This document shows, in pieces, positions 23,801 through 35,179 of a stretch of DNA of 64,000 nt. The position numbers and the translations under genes are program-made. This DNA comes from Apostichopus japonicus (Eukaryota; Echinodermata; Holothuroidea; Aspidochirotida; Stichopodidae): NCBI RefSeq assembly GCF_037975245.1, contig NC_092570.1:15555001-15619000 (forward strand). The letters are read 5' to 3'. A model generated the notes under the pieces. The model was not told where the DNA came from. It saw nothing but the letters and a program-made list of their open reading frames with translations, and made no database searches. Positions within the stretch are counted from its first letter, which is position 1. Each line of letters opens with the position of its first letter.

Positions 23801-24243
23801 GAAAACCGTGTCAGTTCGAATTTGCCCTATTTTAATTGAATTAGGAATGTTAGGTACTTTCCCCAGTAGTATCACTGTTTCCTCAAAGGAATTGCCAATG
23901 ATGTCAGAGACCGCAACTTGTGAAGTTTTGCGGACCTAAAGAGGACCGATATGATAGCGCCCCTTTTAAGTTATTGATTTTATGGCGTGGCTAAAAATTC
24001 CCATTAATTTCCATTTCTGTCATATTTTGATTACCTTTACTATTATATTCATAACAACTCTTCTACTTTGATAATAAAGTCTACTTCACAGTGTTCACAT
24101 ACACGGCTGCTGTAAATCCAAGCAGATATAAAATACCTGTGATACTCGTACCGAACGATCAACCGAAGAAATGCTTAGCCGCAAATAACCAAAACGAACT
24201 GGCCCTTGCGGTAAGAGACTGTTATAAGTTCATTTCGGTGTAA
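17674..24243 (+). CDS. P1: PDZ-like domain joined to an IL-1-type beta-trefoil-like C-terminus (complete paralog)
   Basis: Coding exons 17674-17807, 19016-19115, 20378-20447, 20844-21047 and 24092-24243 join in frame into 219 residues and a TAA stop. Residues 6-84 read as a PDZ domain: FIEDVKEGGLAFNSGIR, SDRLVAIHKTDV, then LSFDEILEAIK and a VIVLTV strand. The usual GLGF carboxylate loop is replaced by SDAFIEL. Residues 100-219 have short strands such as RYYLAVENEDISFTES and TYTAAVNPSRYKIPV, ending with CYKFISV. This echoes the IL-1 signature (roughly F-x-S-A-x2-P-x2-Y) and the final IL-1 strand. No signal peptide or membrane segment is seen, so it is probably cytosolic. Exon structure is well supported by P2 and P3. 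PDZ is likely; the trefoil is an inference, and about 118 residues is short for a full fold, so a phase-1 exon in intron 4 may be missing. The start is set by the P3 comparison, since the frame is open upstream into a minisatellite. Confidence 0.75.
18339..18717 (+). mobile_element. Small hAT-like MITE, copy B1 (in P1 intron 1)
   Basis: The ends are CAATGGCGGAGC and GCTCCGCCACTG, with an exact 8-bp duplication TTCATTCC (18331-18338 and 18718-18725). It is 379 bp with no coding. The matching point of P2 intron 1 (about 38735-38755) has one undivided copy of the target. Confidence 0.88.
19016..19115 (+). CDS. P1 exon 2 (PDZ, second half)
   Basis: The exon is 100 nt, between TTATTTAG and TTG|GTAAGA. 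It encodes DSDRLVAIHKTDV, then LSFDEILEAIK. The same size occurs in P2 and P3. Confidence 0.85.
20378..20447 (+). CDS. P1 exon 3
   Basis: The exon is 70 nt, between TTCTTGACAG and CAG|GTTAGT. It encodes TVERSVKKKNVSIVIALDIG, finishing the last PDZ strand and starting the linker. P2 and P3 have the same length. Confidence 0.85.
20844..21047 (+). CDS. P1 exon 4
   Basis: The exon is 204 nt, between CCTTATTATAG and GAAG|GTAAAA. It encodes GHPYLNLIGVYWHAIFNDV, then QMQTKRYYLAVENEDISF. P2 matches only its first 20 or so codons. Confidence 0.78.
21765..22440. repeat. Dense field of palindromes in P1 intron 4
   Basis: About 0.67 kb is built from a few short modules (CATATCATCGATTTA, ACTGGTATATGTCGATTT, TTATTTTACTTATCATCG) in both orientations around TTTAAA centres. 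The clearest palindrome is centred between 22077 and 22078 with 31-bp perfect arms. After a 14-bp offset the arms go on to the AGAATGAAACTGG module. Confidence 0.88.
22441..24091. other. Right part of P1 intron 4
   Basis: CTAGCGACGTCCCTG at about 22660 looks like one end of a family-A element, but the partner end was not found. A missing phase-1 exon of P1 could lie here; none was convincing. Confidence 0.4.
24092..24243 (+). CDS. P1 exon 5 (stop codon)
   Basis: The acceptor is CTACTTCACAG and the phase fits exon 4. It encodes FTYTAAVNPSRYKIPVILVP, then KKCLAANNQNELALA and VRDCYKFISV before TAA. A donor-like GTAAGA lies inside at 24211, so splicing to further exons cannot be excluded, but the short read-through tail looks like a final trefoil strand. 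Confidence 0.65.
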
Positions 24244-25224
24244 CTGGGCACTTCTTGGTCAAAGGTTGTCCAGGGAAACAGAAGTCCCAATATGGGGAAA
24301 AAATCCAGATCCGGATGATCCAGTATAGTCCAAATCTGAAAAGTCTGGATCATCAAGTTTTTAACCGCACCTCGAGACGCTCTCTCAAATATGCCCTCAG
24401 TTCATGCAGGGTTGTAGTGCTCGAAATCATTTTGCTGTGAAATGGGACTACTTGGGGATTTTTTTTTTTTACTCAAACTTTTTATTACTCAAACTTGTCT
24501 TCGACTTGGAGGGCCTTGAAGATGGGTTAAAGCGGGTTCACTAATAGTTTCATTCCTTCGGGCCAAGAAGGGGCATATTTTTGCAGCCACTTTTATTTAT
24601 GCTGTAAAAACCAAAATGTTCCTGAGGGATTCGAATATCTGCGTTTCTGTTATTATGCACTGCCTGTACATTTGGATACTCTTTTAGTGGTATCATATTT
24701 GTAGTAATATACTGTAAAGAATTAAGAAAACATTTCTTATCATAAACCTTCATTTCGTGTACTTTAGGCCCATTAGTGCACTTTCGAAGAACCTATTATC
24801 ACTCGAGCAGATCGATTGAAATCAACAGAGCCACCCAAGCATATTAACTACCTTATATATCTAAGGTCATAAACATGCCACATGTTAACATATATCTATG
24901 GTAAGGTGTGAGAACATTGATGATGTACATAGTATCACACAGTGTAAGAAACTTCCTAAATAGTAACCTGCCAAACTTTGTTTACAGACGGAGCGAATTC
25001 ATTATCAACTCTTGACCGGGTGAAACGAAATCAACTAAAGACAAATGTCATGTGACAACCAGGCTTTGAACATTTAACCAGATTCATTCCTAGGAAGTTG
25101 GTTTTTGGTTTCGATGATAATCGTAACCTATGCATTCATGCAGGCGGAGAGTGTGTGGGTGTGTGTATGTGTGTACGTGGATTTGAACAATGGAAAATTC
25201 GGTTGGAATGTAATACAAACATGC

Positions 25225-25255
<31 letters not shown>

Positions 25256-25650
25256 CGTTTGCGTTTGCGGGCGGCGAATTTTTTTACCCCAAACAGGTTC
25301 TCAATTACGGAGTTTTCAGCCAATCAGATTGCTCGTGACGTCAGCATCAAACGCTTGATAGTTCGAAGACATACACTGAGTTACACACTGACACTTAATA
25401 AAGTCTTGTTACGCGGTTTCCCTGCAAACGCCCTAACTTTTACTTTTAATGCTTGGATAACATGTTGACCTTACTTATGATGCATACGCTACATTCTATC
25501 AGTTTCGTGTTTACGCCATCCAAAATTCGTCAGACGTTCTATTGAAATCGGAATTCGTTTCGTGGAATGGGTAGGCCTACACCAAAATCAACTTCACGAC
25601 GCGAGTTCAGCCTTGAATGAATATACGCAAAAAAGTTTAGTGTATAGTCA
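24244..25650. other. Sequence downstream of P1
   Basis: No close AATAAA was seen after the P1 stop. No further exon was recognised. The (GT)n-containing repeat at 25.1-25.3 kb is the only clear structure. Confidence 0.4.
25226..25266 (+). repeat. (GT)n tract with G-rich flank
   Basis: A GT run is followed by GGGTGCGTTTGCGTTTGCGG. The surrounding 25085-25270 shares words (TTTGAACAATGGAA, GTAATACAAACATG) with P1 intron 2 and P2 intron 2. Confidence 0.85.
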
Positions 25651-27783
25651 AGGCTTTATAATTGACGCACCCCCGTAATTGACGCACCTTCAATTATTAC
25701 TATAGCAACGATACAGCAGGCCACCTAAACTTTTTGCAGTCAAGCAGAATTACATGAGTTTGAATCCATTTCAGCTATTTGATGACCAAATTGTGGAATT
25801 TTTAAGCTTTTAACACCCTTACCCCCGGCAGCGACGTAGCCAGGAATTTGAAAGGGGGGGGGAGCACTTTTTGCGATTGATATGGATTTTCAAAGTTGTA
25901 GGCACGACTATCTGAGCGGAGCGCCACCATCGGTTGGCGCGGAGCGTACAAGAAAATTTTGGTTTTACAAACCCCCCAGATGGCCGGAAACGGCCCTTCC
26001 CGAGTGTTCATTCTGGTTCCCTGGCCTCTTGCTTGAGACACCTCATTCAGTATCACTTTTAAACCCCAAAAACAAACGAGTTAAAATAGTACGTAATTCA
26101 ATACCACATAATGTATTTAAAATTAGCAAGGTACATGTACAGAGTAGTCTTACTTTTCAACTTCTGATACTTGTAAATACAAAGATAGGCCAGAAATGTA
26201 TATATTTGATACAACTATAGCCAGTAATTGTCTTTGATACAACTGTAGCTAGTAAATGTTTAAGTTAGCCTTATAAGAGAAGTTTAGAGCTATCCGACGA
26301 TTGCCATCTGATGCAAATTTCTCAACTGTTTTCTCAACTGAAATATTATCTGCGTTAACGGGTTCTAAACTAGATGTTAAAAAACTGACAAGATCGGATT
26401 CTAGACTTTTTCGTCGGGTAGAGTGTTGAATGAAACGGCACGCAATAGAAATGACAGCCTAGATGACAGAAGAATAGGTCACCTAATTTAGCCATATTCT
26501 TGCTACGTTCATTTCAATAGTTTTTCCTGTCTATATAGACTCTTAAACTCGTCCAGCAAGCTTATCGATTTGAATTATGGGTGTTTTTAAAAAAAAAGAT
26601 AGCTTGGTCCAAAAAAGTGTAGGCCCGGGCCTACAGTGCTACATACTGGCTACGCCCCTGATCATATGATATGATATTATCAGCAGATTTTTTTTTCCTG
26701 TTTGAATTCTTTCACATGTTCTTTTACATATATATCAGAAGACAAACACAGTGCTCTATTTCAATTTTTCCAGTAATATGATTCTTGTTTGTTGTCCAAT
26801 GTCTGGACTTTAATACATTTGACGAACTTAACTGATGGACAATATAAACTTTCATATTTTGTAATATAGCCAGATATGCAGTGGCCTAAAAACAAATATC
26901 GTTATGGCAGTGTATTAGCAGTGTAATAATTATTTATAGGAAGTGCGTATCACATACGATTGCTAGCTTAGCCTCATAACATGCTGTTCGTGCAACAACT
27001 TAAGACGAATCATAGAAAGGATGAGAACGAACGTTGTCGACGTTGTTGTGCATACGGTTCGTGACATTCCATAGAGTGCGGTTAGGTAGGCAATATGTAT
27101 CTTATTACGCAGTGGCCAACTGTAGGCTTCTAATAGGCTATATGCTAAATTTAGCTTATTGCATATGCCAAACTAAGTAAGTAGTTGAATCAGTAGGCGT
27201 GAATGTTACTACGATTATAATTGAGTTAACGGAGCTGACGAGTATTGAAGATCAAAAGAGCACTGACAAAATACCATGCTAAAAAAGCGACAGTTTATTA
27301 AAAATAAAATCGACACTGAAAGGGGGGAGCGGTCGCTCCCCCTGATCCCCCCTGGCTACGTCCCTGACCCCCGGTTTTGTACGTTCAGTTTTTGGGCATT
27401 TGGAAATCTTGCACCCTAAAAATAACCAACATTTCCTCAATATCATGGACAGCACTACTCTATGGGACCTGATCTGTCTAAGCTTAGAAGCTCAAAGTAT
27501 AGCAAACAGCATCTAAAGTCAATGGATGTATACTGAAGCCTTCACTACAGTTAGCGACGAATGTGTCAATTTAGGGGTATGAAAGAACTTGACACGGCAG
27601 CCATTTTGTGGTCAAGTTCTGCTCAATTGTACGTTGCATATGCACAGAACAATAAATATATTGAGATCATTACATTTCTGAGGAATCACACATATGAAAA
27701 ACATATACAGTTGAGTGATTTTGATTTTTCCTTGATAGAAATCGTTGATCAAATCCTTAAGTGCGTCAATTACGAGCCCACAA
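25651..27783 (+). repeat. 0.58-kb repeat D, copy 1, split by hAT copy A2
   Basis: The two halves are 25651-25820 and 27375-27783. The outer ends carry TAATTGACGCACC and GTGCGTCAATTA, inverted. The reverse copy at 45717-46302 is continuous across the breakpoint. A 179-codon frame starting at 27561 runs through and beyond it but resembles no family. Confidence 0.75.
25829..27366 (+). mobile_element. hAT-like non-autonomous element, copy A2
   Basis: The ends are CAGCGACGTAGCCAGG and CCTGGCTACGTCCCTG, with an exact 8-bp duplication ACCCCCGG (25821-25828 and 27367-27374). The 1538-bp body matches copy A1 without its nested insert. It splits an older 0.58-kb repeat whose uninterrupted copy is at 45717-46302. 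Confidence 0.88.
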
Positions 27784-28415
27784 TGCTACAGTATGATGTA
27801 TTTCCGTCACTGCACTGTGTACACAGTTATAATACATATAGGCCAATATCGCATGTGTTATGTACCCCTGTACGAAACTTTCACTGTGCGATGTTATCGA
27901 TAAATGCCTTCACAGAAATCTTCGATCAAAGTAGATCATACAATACTAGTGTGCTCATTATGTCTAAACTAATTCCAAACACATCTACATATATTTACGA
28001 AAAGCTGCGGGTAATTTTGAACGGGTATATCTTCGTTGCAACGAATGGATGCAGACATTTTGATAACCTCGAAGTGAAGGGTTTTATTGTTATGACGTAA
28101 CTTTTCCGACCAATCATGAGCGACTATTTATACACAATTGAGAACCTGTTTGGAAGAAAAATTCGCTTGCGGGCGTGGGTGTGTATGTATGGAACCTTGC
28201 TTTACACTCACTATATATCACACAATGTACATTATTCTTGGCATGATATTCAAGCGATAATTCAATCAACAATATAATAATAAATATAAATATAATAAAT
28301 ACCATATATTAAAGTGCTGTTATCATGAAATAAAACATGCTCAAGAGCACTGTAAAAAAGAACCAATACCTTGAATATATAATTACCAAACTTAAGAAAA
28401 CCTAAAAGTAAAAAC

Positions 28416-29509
28416 CAGTGGCGGCGGAACCGGGGGGCGGGGGGGCTCAGCCCCCCCCAATAAAAAAGTTGAGGGGGCAAATGCATGATAAGCCCCCCCC
28501 CCCCCGATATTTACCAAGGCTCCGAAACGTGCATCTGCCCATTTTTCAATGCATACTTGTCGATCTGTCCGATGCACACGTATACTCTATAGGTGTAATA
28601 ATTTTAGTAATTGCTGGGGGACCCTCGGCCCGTCCCCTGGCTATAGACCACATTGTCACCCCAACCGCGTCTTCACGCCCCGTGAAAAGTGGAAGCAGTG
28701 AGTGTGAGTACCGGTAAGCGTAACACAACTTCGTCTTAGGCCAATGACTTGCCTCATTTCAGCCAGGTCTCCAACATCCCCTTACTTAGTGGCGGAGCGT
28801 CCATATATACAGTCAGGGGGCGGATGCCCCCCCCCCCTGACGGACTCAAATGGACTGCTGGCGCCCTTTTCAGCTTTTCACTACTTTTTACTTATTCGCG
28901 ATTTTTGACTATTTTATTGCGCTCTCATATACCTATTGACATTTGTCATATTCTGTTGGTGTAATTTTCCGACAAAATGGCGACGACACCTATTTATTCT
29001 CCGTTTATCTGCAAATTAGCAAGGCCCGGAACGGGTCATTTCCTGCAATCTAGGGAGTATCTTTACTCAAAAATTTTCTGTACGCTCCGCGCCAACCTGT
29101 GGTGGCGCTCCGCTTAGATAGTGTCGAAAGCGCCCCTACAGACCATTCTTGCCCTCCCTGACCAATACTCTAGCTCCGCCACTGCCCTTACTACACTCAA
29201 CAACATCTTTGCGAGTACACTACGAGTAATAGCTACTCTCTTAAAAAAACATCGAATATACAAATTACAATGTTTTTACAGACTTTTACGTGCAATCTGA
29301 GAAATTGCAGGCTTGAGACCCATATTTTAGGGCTAGGTATTCGCAGCATAAAACACTCGGAAAGTGCCGTTTCCGGCCATCTGGGGGTTTGAAAAAACCC
29401 AAAATTTTCTTGGACGCTCCGCGTCAACCGATGGTGGCGCTCCGCTTAGATAGTCTCCACACATTAGCCCCCCCCCCCCCCCCAATAATTTTCCGTTCCG
29501 CCGCGCCTG
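28416..29509 (+). mobile_element. hAT-like element carrying nested MITE B2
   Basis: The ends are CAGTGGCGGCGGAACC and GTTCCGCCGCGCCTG. The flanks GTAAAAAC and GTAATAAC agree at 7 of 8 positions. Long G- and C-runs lie near the ends. Copy B2 (398 bp plus duplication) is inserted in it. Confidence 0.65.
28787..29184 (+). mobile_element. Small hAT-like MITE, copy B2
   Basis: The ends are TAGTGGCGGAGC and GCTCCGCCACTG, with an exact 8-bp duplication CCCTTACT (28779-28786 and 29185-29192). The body is about the same as copy B1. It sits inside the element at 28416-29509. Confidence 0.87.
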
Positions 29510-29638
29510 GTAATAACAGCAGCAATAAAAGAAAAAAATGATATAAGACAGGATTATAAACCACAATAAAGAACATAAAAATATAAATAAATATACATAA
29601 AAATGGTCACAGTAATGTGAATAAAACAACGAGTAAGA

Positions 29639-29890
29639 TTAATGCCCATACTCAAGCCTAAAAAGATAAGTTTTCAAATGCTTCTTAAAAGTGTCAATAC
29701 ATGTGACATTTCTCAAGTGATGAGGAAGAGAATTCCAGAGTTTAGTACCTGCTGCTCTGAACGAACAATCTCCATATGTGACTTTGTTAGCACGAAGAAT
29801 GACTAGAGAAAGATACTTTATAATTCCAAATAATTCCAATAATTCCAAAGTCAACTTTGTAATAAGTTCATACTTGGAATGTGGATCCAC
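29639..29890 (-). pseudogene. LINE (non-LTR retrotransposon) ORF2 C-terminal remnant
   Basis: The minus strand encodes YGDCSFRAAGTKLWNSLP, then LRNVTCIDTFKKHLKTYLF and a stop. The Y-G-D-x-x-F-x-x-A-x-x-x-W-N-S-L-P and S/D-x-F-K-x-H-L-K-x-Y-L-F blocks are typical of the extreme C-terminus of Jockey/CR1/L2-type LINE ORF2. Reverse transcriptase and endonuclease parts are absent, so this is a 5'-truncated dead copy. Its 3' tail runs into the hAT-like element ending at 29509. Confidence 0.75.
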
Positions 29891-32800
29891 CTTACTGAAT
29901 ACATGTCACTTATAGTTTTCGGGTGAACGTGAAAGATCATTTGAAAGAAATAGACGATGAAATTTGAAAACCTTGTACAACTCGAAAATCTAAAGCGTGG
30001 ATAAACTTCATAGTTCGAACAAAAATCCACCTTAATAAGTACAATATCCCTATAGTTTTCGTTGTAGCGGTGAAGGGTCATTCGAAGTCCAAAGAGGTCA
30101 AAGTCTTGTATTGGTATACCCAGAAACTGAACAAGAAAACGCTAACTTGATATCGGTTAAAGTTATAATATCCTTCGATGGAATGTCAAAGTCAAAAGAT
30201 AAAGTTTTCATTTTCTCTATAGAATTTCGATGAAGAAAACTATACAAAGAATAAGCGAATTCGGGGAAATCAAAGGTTCCTAACCCTGAATTCTGAGCCC
30301 AGTTCTGCTTATATGATTGCAAGTACTGTTAAACCAGGTAAGATCTGAGCAAGCAAATACTGGAACTGTCATAAAGCAACTTATATCTGCTGATTATCTC
30401 AAATCAAATTGTAAAAAGGCTGGATGAAATATATGGCAGCCACGATGAAGTGGAACCCCAATCGTGGACATGATCGTCTTCTATACGTCGATTTCTATAC
30501 GACAATTTCCCTGTTACACGAGTCCATTGACGATCAGAAAGAACAATTGTTTTCAAGAGATGTGAATAACATTATGTATGTGTGGGGGATGGGGGGGGGG
30601 CGAGTGGGTGATGGTATAGGGTTTGGTGGTGGTGGACTTGGTGTAACTGGACGACATACATCAATCTTGGAGTGACTCAAACCGGGGACCTTATAAAATC
30701 AATATTTCCGTGAGTAGTTGTTTGTACTCGTTTAAGTTATTCTTAGATAGATATATCCCTAACATACATAATACGTACTCGCTTCATGTAGTTATGATAG
30801 ACCTCATGTATATTAGGAGTATTCAATTAATAAACTTGAATAATGATAAGCATCAAGTTGTTTTTTTTAGATTCGAAATGAGTTGCAAAACATTGATTTT
30901 CTTTTAACTGTTGCGAGTCACTTATCATTATATATTCCAGCATTTTTCTTCGCGAAGACAGGCATGAAATGTGAACTAAAGAGGAAGAAAGGCTCTATGT
31001 TTCGCAACACATAAACCCTTTCACATAGAATCAGGGAGACAAGCAGGTAAAACCTTCACCATCCTTACATCAAGAGAGTGTTGCATTCTCCACCAGAAGC
31101 GGGCATGGCGAATTTATGCATCGCCGGTCGACATCAACGAAAATGTACGTGGAAGGGAAACCATTTTCAACATAAAATGGCGAACATTTCTGGGAAATGA
31201 TCTTGTTACGTCAGTGTTTTCTATAAATAATATTTTAAGAAAAGGTAGAATATCGTTACGGAGTTTTTACTCGATTGATAAGGAAATACGATATATGTGA
31301 AACGTTAAGATTTGGGTGTAATAATGTACCGGTACCGTGTATTTGCAATCTTCGATATAAAAGTGATTTGGAGTTACCGTACATCTGTAAATATGTTGGC
31401 ATTGATTTATCTATGCACACCGTGTAAAACGCCCTCTAATCGTTGTCATGATTCTATTAGAGGACATTGTGAAACTGTTTACTGTGTGGTTTTTATCGTG
31501 TTTGCTAAATTTACAGATTGGTGGTATAGTAACGGGACTTCAGCATCTTATATGTTGTGCAAGTTTTCAATTCGAATGATTAATGACTATTTAATACGTT
31601 CAGCGTGTCCTATGGAAATATTTAATGCCAGGGACGAATTTGACCAAACACTTGTGTTGCTGGCGGAAGATTGACTTGTTCCTATATTCGCCAAAATCGA
31701 ACTAATGTGTGATTGTAAATTATTTCTCATTTTGCTCAGAATTTAATAGGCGTTTGTTGGCGACTTTGTGTCACGACAAGCTATATCGGATGGACTGTTA
31801 ATTAGTTGATCTGTATCCTATATGTATATTACCAGGTCAGTCTTTTGGTTTTATATGAATGGTTAAAACTGTAATAGGTTTGTCATGGCGAGATTTGACC
31901 AAGTTTTCTTTTAATTCGGTCATATACTTGTATCGCTTTCGACAATGAAGTTGTCTGACTTGATCTTTGTCTTGGACTGACATATTCACCTTCGTCGAGC
32001 AATGACCAATTTAGCAAGGATGCATGAACACTTATCTTTTTATTTGTTGTTTGCTTGCCTATATGTCACTTTTGCCTGTAAATATAAGATGGCTGACTGG
32101 ACTGGAAGATGGTGTCATAGCTATATCGGTCATTTTGTTTTCCGTTCTCTTCAATTCAATATATAAACCGAGCCGCAAAGCTTGACAATTCCTTAGGATT
32201 TGTCGATGTCTTTCATTCTTTGGACGGATATGTTCTTCACTAAGTTACTTATAAGAATTTACAAAAAGAGAGCATTTGCTATAACAGGGGTTGTTTCCTG
32301 ACTGTATGTACTTAGTTTTTTTCTAGTCCCAGGTAAGGCTTTGAGTTTGCTCGCCATGTAGTCGTGAACCGTCTAGTACTGCACCGTTTATAGATAGCAG
32401 TTATCAATATGTCTTTTTACCGTGATGTAACCCCGTCGTAGTGTGTTTTCATTCTCCGTTCATTTGTTTATTGGTATACTTGGTTATACTTATTTCCTTG
32501 GTTGTTTTGGTATATTTCTCTTACTGTGCAGATTCATGCACCAAATTAATACAAGAAACTTTTGGTTTTCTCTGCAATTAAAAGCCTCGTTTGTGTCGTC
32601 GCATTGAAGAAAAAGTACCGATTATTTTATGTAAAATTGGAGGTCACCAAAAAAACTTAAAGCTTGGATGAACTTTGGTGTGTAGATCCATGTACCTTAA
32701 ATAGTACAATAACTTTTTGTTTTCTCTGCAAGCAAAGCCTCATCTGTGTAGTCGCTTGGTATGTAAACTGTACCGGTTATGGTATGTAAAAATTGACAAT

Positions 32801-35179
32801 TTATCAAAATGAAACAAATCAAATTTGGCTTCTTTGTGGATTTTTTTTTACAATATTAGAGTCGATATTGCAAACGCATAACAACATATTTGATTTGTTT
32901 TTACAAAGACAAAACACCTCTTCCTCGTTCTCGTCCTCGTCCTCGTCCTATTCCTTGTCCTCTTCCTCGTCCTCGTTCTCGTCCTCGTCCTCGTCCTCGT
33001 CCTCTTCCTCGTCCTCTTCCTCTTCCTCGTCCTCTTCCTCGTCCTCGTCGTCGTCCTCGTCCTCGTCAGCGAAATATAAACACAGTTGTTACTTCTTCTG
33101 AGTATTTAATTTCTCTGTGGTCTATCGACAAGCAGAAAGGGATGCAAACATATTCCCCTGGTCTTTGTTTTCCATTTGACTCGCATATTTAGCAATCTCT
33201 CCGGGTCTGGTATGGTCACGCGTAATCCCAATTATCGATAATTTCAAAGAGTTGATCATCATTTAAATTTCCACTTTTTGTATTTCCCCCTAGTACTGCT
33301 TTTCTTCCTCATCTGCAGGAAACAGCATATATACTTGGTGGATGTTTCTCGAGTCTTAGTCAATTATCTCCTCGCCTATTGAAGTAATTGAGAGCAGAGA
33401 TACCGTAAGAGGCGTAACTTTATCTACTCTCCACCTCCCCCATGCACCCCCCCCCCCCCAAAAAAAAATCTAACGTTTCTGGCACTCCATATCGTGCATA
33501 CAATGCCTCATTGTTACCTTCAGCCTTGTTGCCGTATTTGACTGATTCTTGAGCAAATTATTCGTATTAGATTTTCAAAGTCTATTTCGTCGAATTTGCT
33601 TTACTTAATGCATATGACAAACAATTAAGGAGATGCCATTCATGAAATTTGAGTGCTGACAGTTTGAAATCATAAACAAAATAGGTTATTTAATTTCCAC
33701 TGACGATGGATTATTGATTATATTAATATTGTCTTTAAATATAGAATGCAACTTTGGAATCAGTCCAAGGACGACGAGAAAGCCACTAAAGGGCGCCAAA
33801 ATTAGTTTTATGTGATGATATGAATTTTACTATCAATTGATATATATTCCTCAAACTAAGGATTTTTTAGACAGGATATTCTGAACTAGTGTCAGTTGTT
33901 AATATACTTCTTCATAATGTACATATATAGTTTCTTAGTTACTTGTAAAGGAGCACCAGCATTCTGTACTAAATTTAGATGAAAATGATTCATTATTCAT
34001 TCTTTATCAAACATCGATTCCGTGGGTGCTTGTAAACATATAATCGGTAAAATTGAATCTGAGTGGAATTAGATCTGACGCTCAGTTGGCTGAAGTGCAC
34101 TAGTCTTGACTTCAGCAAGCTGAGAGTCAGTAAGTTGTAGGAGATGATTAGATGTTCAAACCACCACAGTAATTGCTAGTGAGGCATATAATACAGGTGT
34201 ATACGGGACGGTGGGGGGGGGGGGTAGCGGGGTAGCGGGGGAGAGAGGGAGGCAAACACGGGGTAGGTTGTCGTTGAGAGAGTTCCTAGTTCCATGCCTT
34301 GCACTAGTATACCGATCAAGAAGCGTGATACAGTTCAGGCGAGCACTGTGTGACTGCATAGGTTACGATTATCATCGAAACCAAAAAGAATGCAAAATGC
34401 ATTGAGGTTTCGATGACTTCAATGCAGTATACATTTGCTTGTTAGTAACCAGAACTAGCTGTTACAATAGAAATGGCCCGAACCACCACTTTGATACAAT
34501 AACACTATGACATGATAAACACAGGTCAGTCTACTGTACGTGGCAATACACACCTCCACCAACAACAATAGGGGTCTTGTACTCAATGGTATGAATCCAC
34601 ACAACAAGTATGAGAAGTATCCACGATTCCCATAGTTAGATATCATGTAAAAGGATTTTCAGAGTTTAACATCTGGTGACCTCAAATGTGATTTGACCTC
34701 ACAAGCAATAGGATTATACACACACTCATCCGCCTGCGTGACTGTATAGGTTACGAATATCATCGAATAAAAACAACAATGGTTGAGAACTTTTAGATAC
34801 GAGATATTCTTACCAAATGGAGTTGTGATACTCACTAACATACCAAGCATAGGATTTATCAAAGCTTGACTTTTGGAATAATCTTATGTGCGAGGACTAA
34901 ATGCATATAACAATAGATTCTTGCGCTCACTAAAGTGGATATCAATCAAAGCTTTCTTTTTTTGAGTTTATCGTGCTTAACATGATTTCAGACTTTGACC
35001 ATCTTATAGAACAATAAGTCTCCTTTTCTTTCTACCGTGGATCTACATAACAATAGGTTAATTCAAGATTTATTGTGGGAGTTCAATGAACGTTCACCTT
35101 TCCCAATATAGAAAGCACCCGAAAAGTCTTTGAAGGGGTCCACGTATTTGGTATGAGATTCTTGAAAGGTAAATTTGTA
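29891..35179. other. Mostly gene-free stretch between the LINE tail and hAT copy A3
   Basis: It holds decayed repeats (for example GGATCCACCTTA and TCCACCTTAATAAGTACAAT units near 29.9-30.1 kb, and similar at 32.7 kb), a hexamer microsatellite, G-runs at 34210 and words shared with 25.1 kb (CGATGATAATCGTAACCTA, reversed). Open frames at 30424 and 31312 have no recognised domain. Confidence 0.45.
32920..33068 (+). repeat. (TCCTCG)n / (TCCTCT)n microsatellite
   Basis: About 150 bp of hexamer repeats, interspersed TCCTCG and TCCTCT, gives artificial serine- or arginine/proline-rich frames. Confidence 0.92.

Noticed and set aside
27561-28100. 179-codon open frame
   Set aside because: Its first 220 bp are repeat D, no domain is seen, and copy 2 of the repeat is not open in the same way; treated as chance.
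30424-30560. Possible fourth P-family exon (RLLYVDFYTTISLLHES)
   Set aside because: Weak likeness to P1 exon 4 only; no PDZ exons nearby, no DNA similarity, and the phase does not join the splice-like segment at 30941.
31312-31674. 120-codon open frame
   Set aside because: No recognised domain, no splice partners, no paralog in the window.
32793-33101. Serine-rich and arginine/proline-rich frames
   Set aside because: Translation of the (TCCTCG)n microsatellite.
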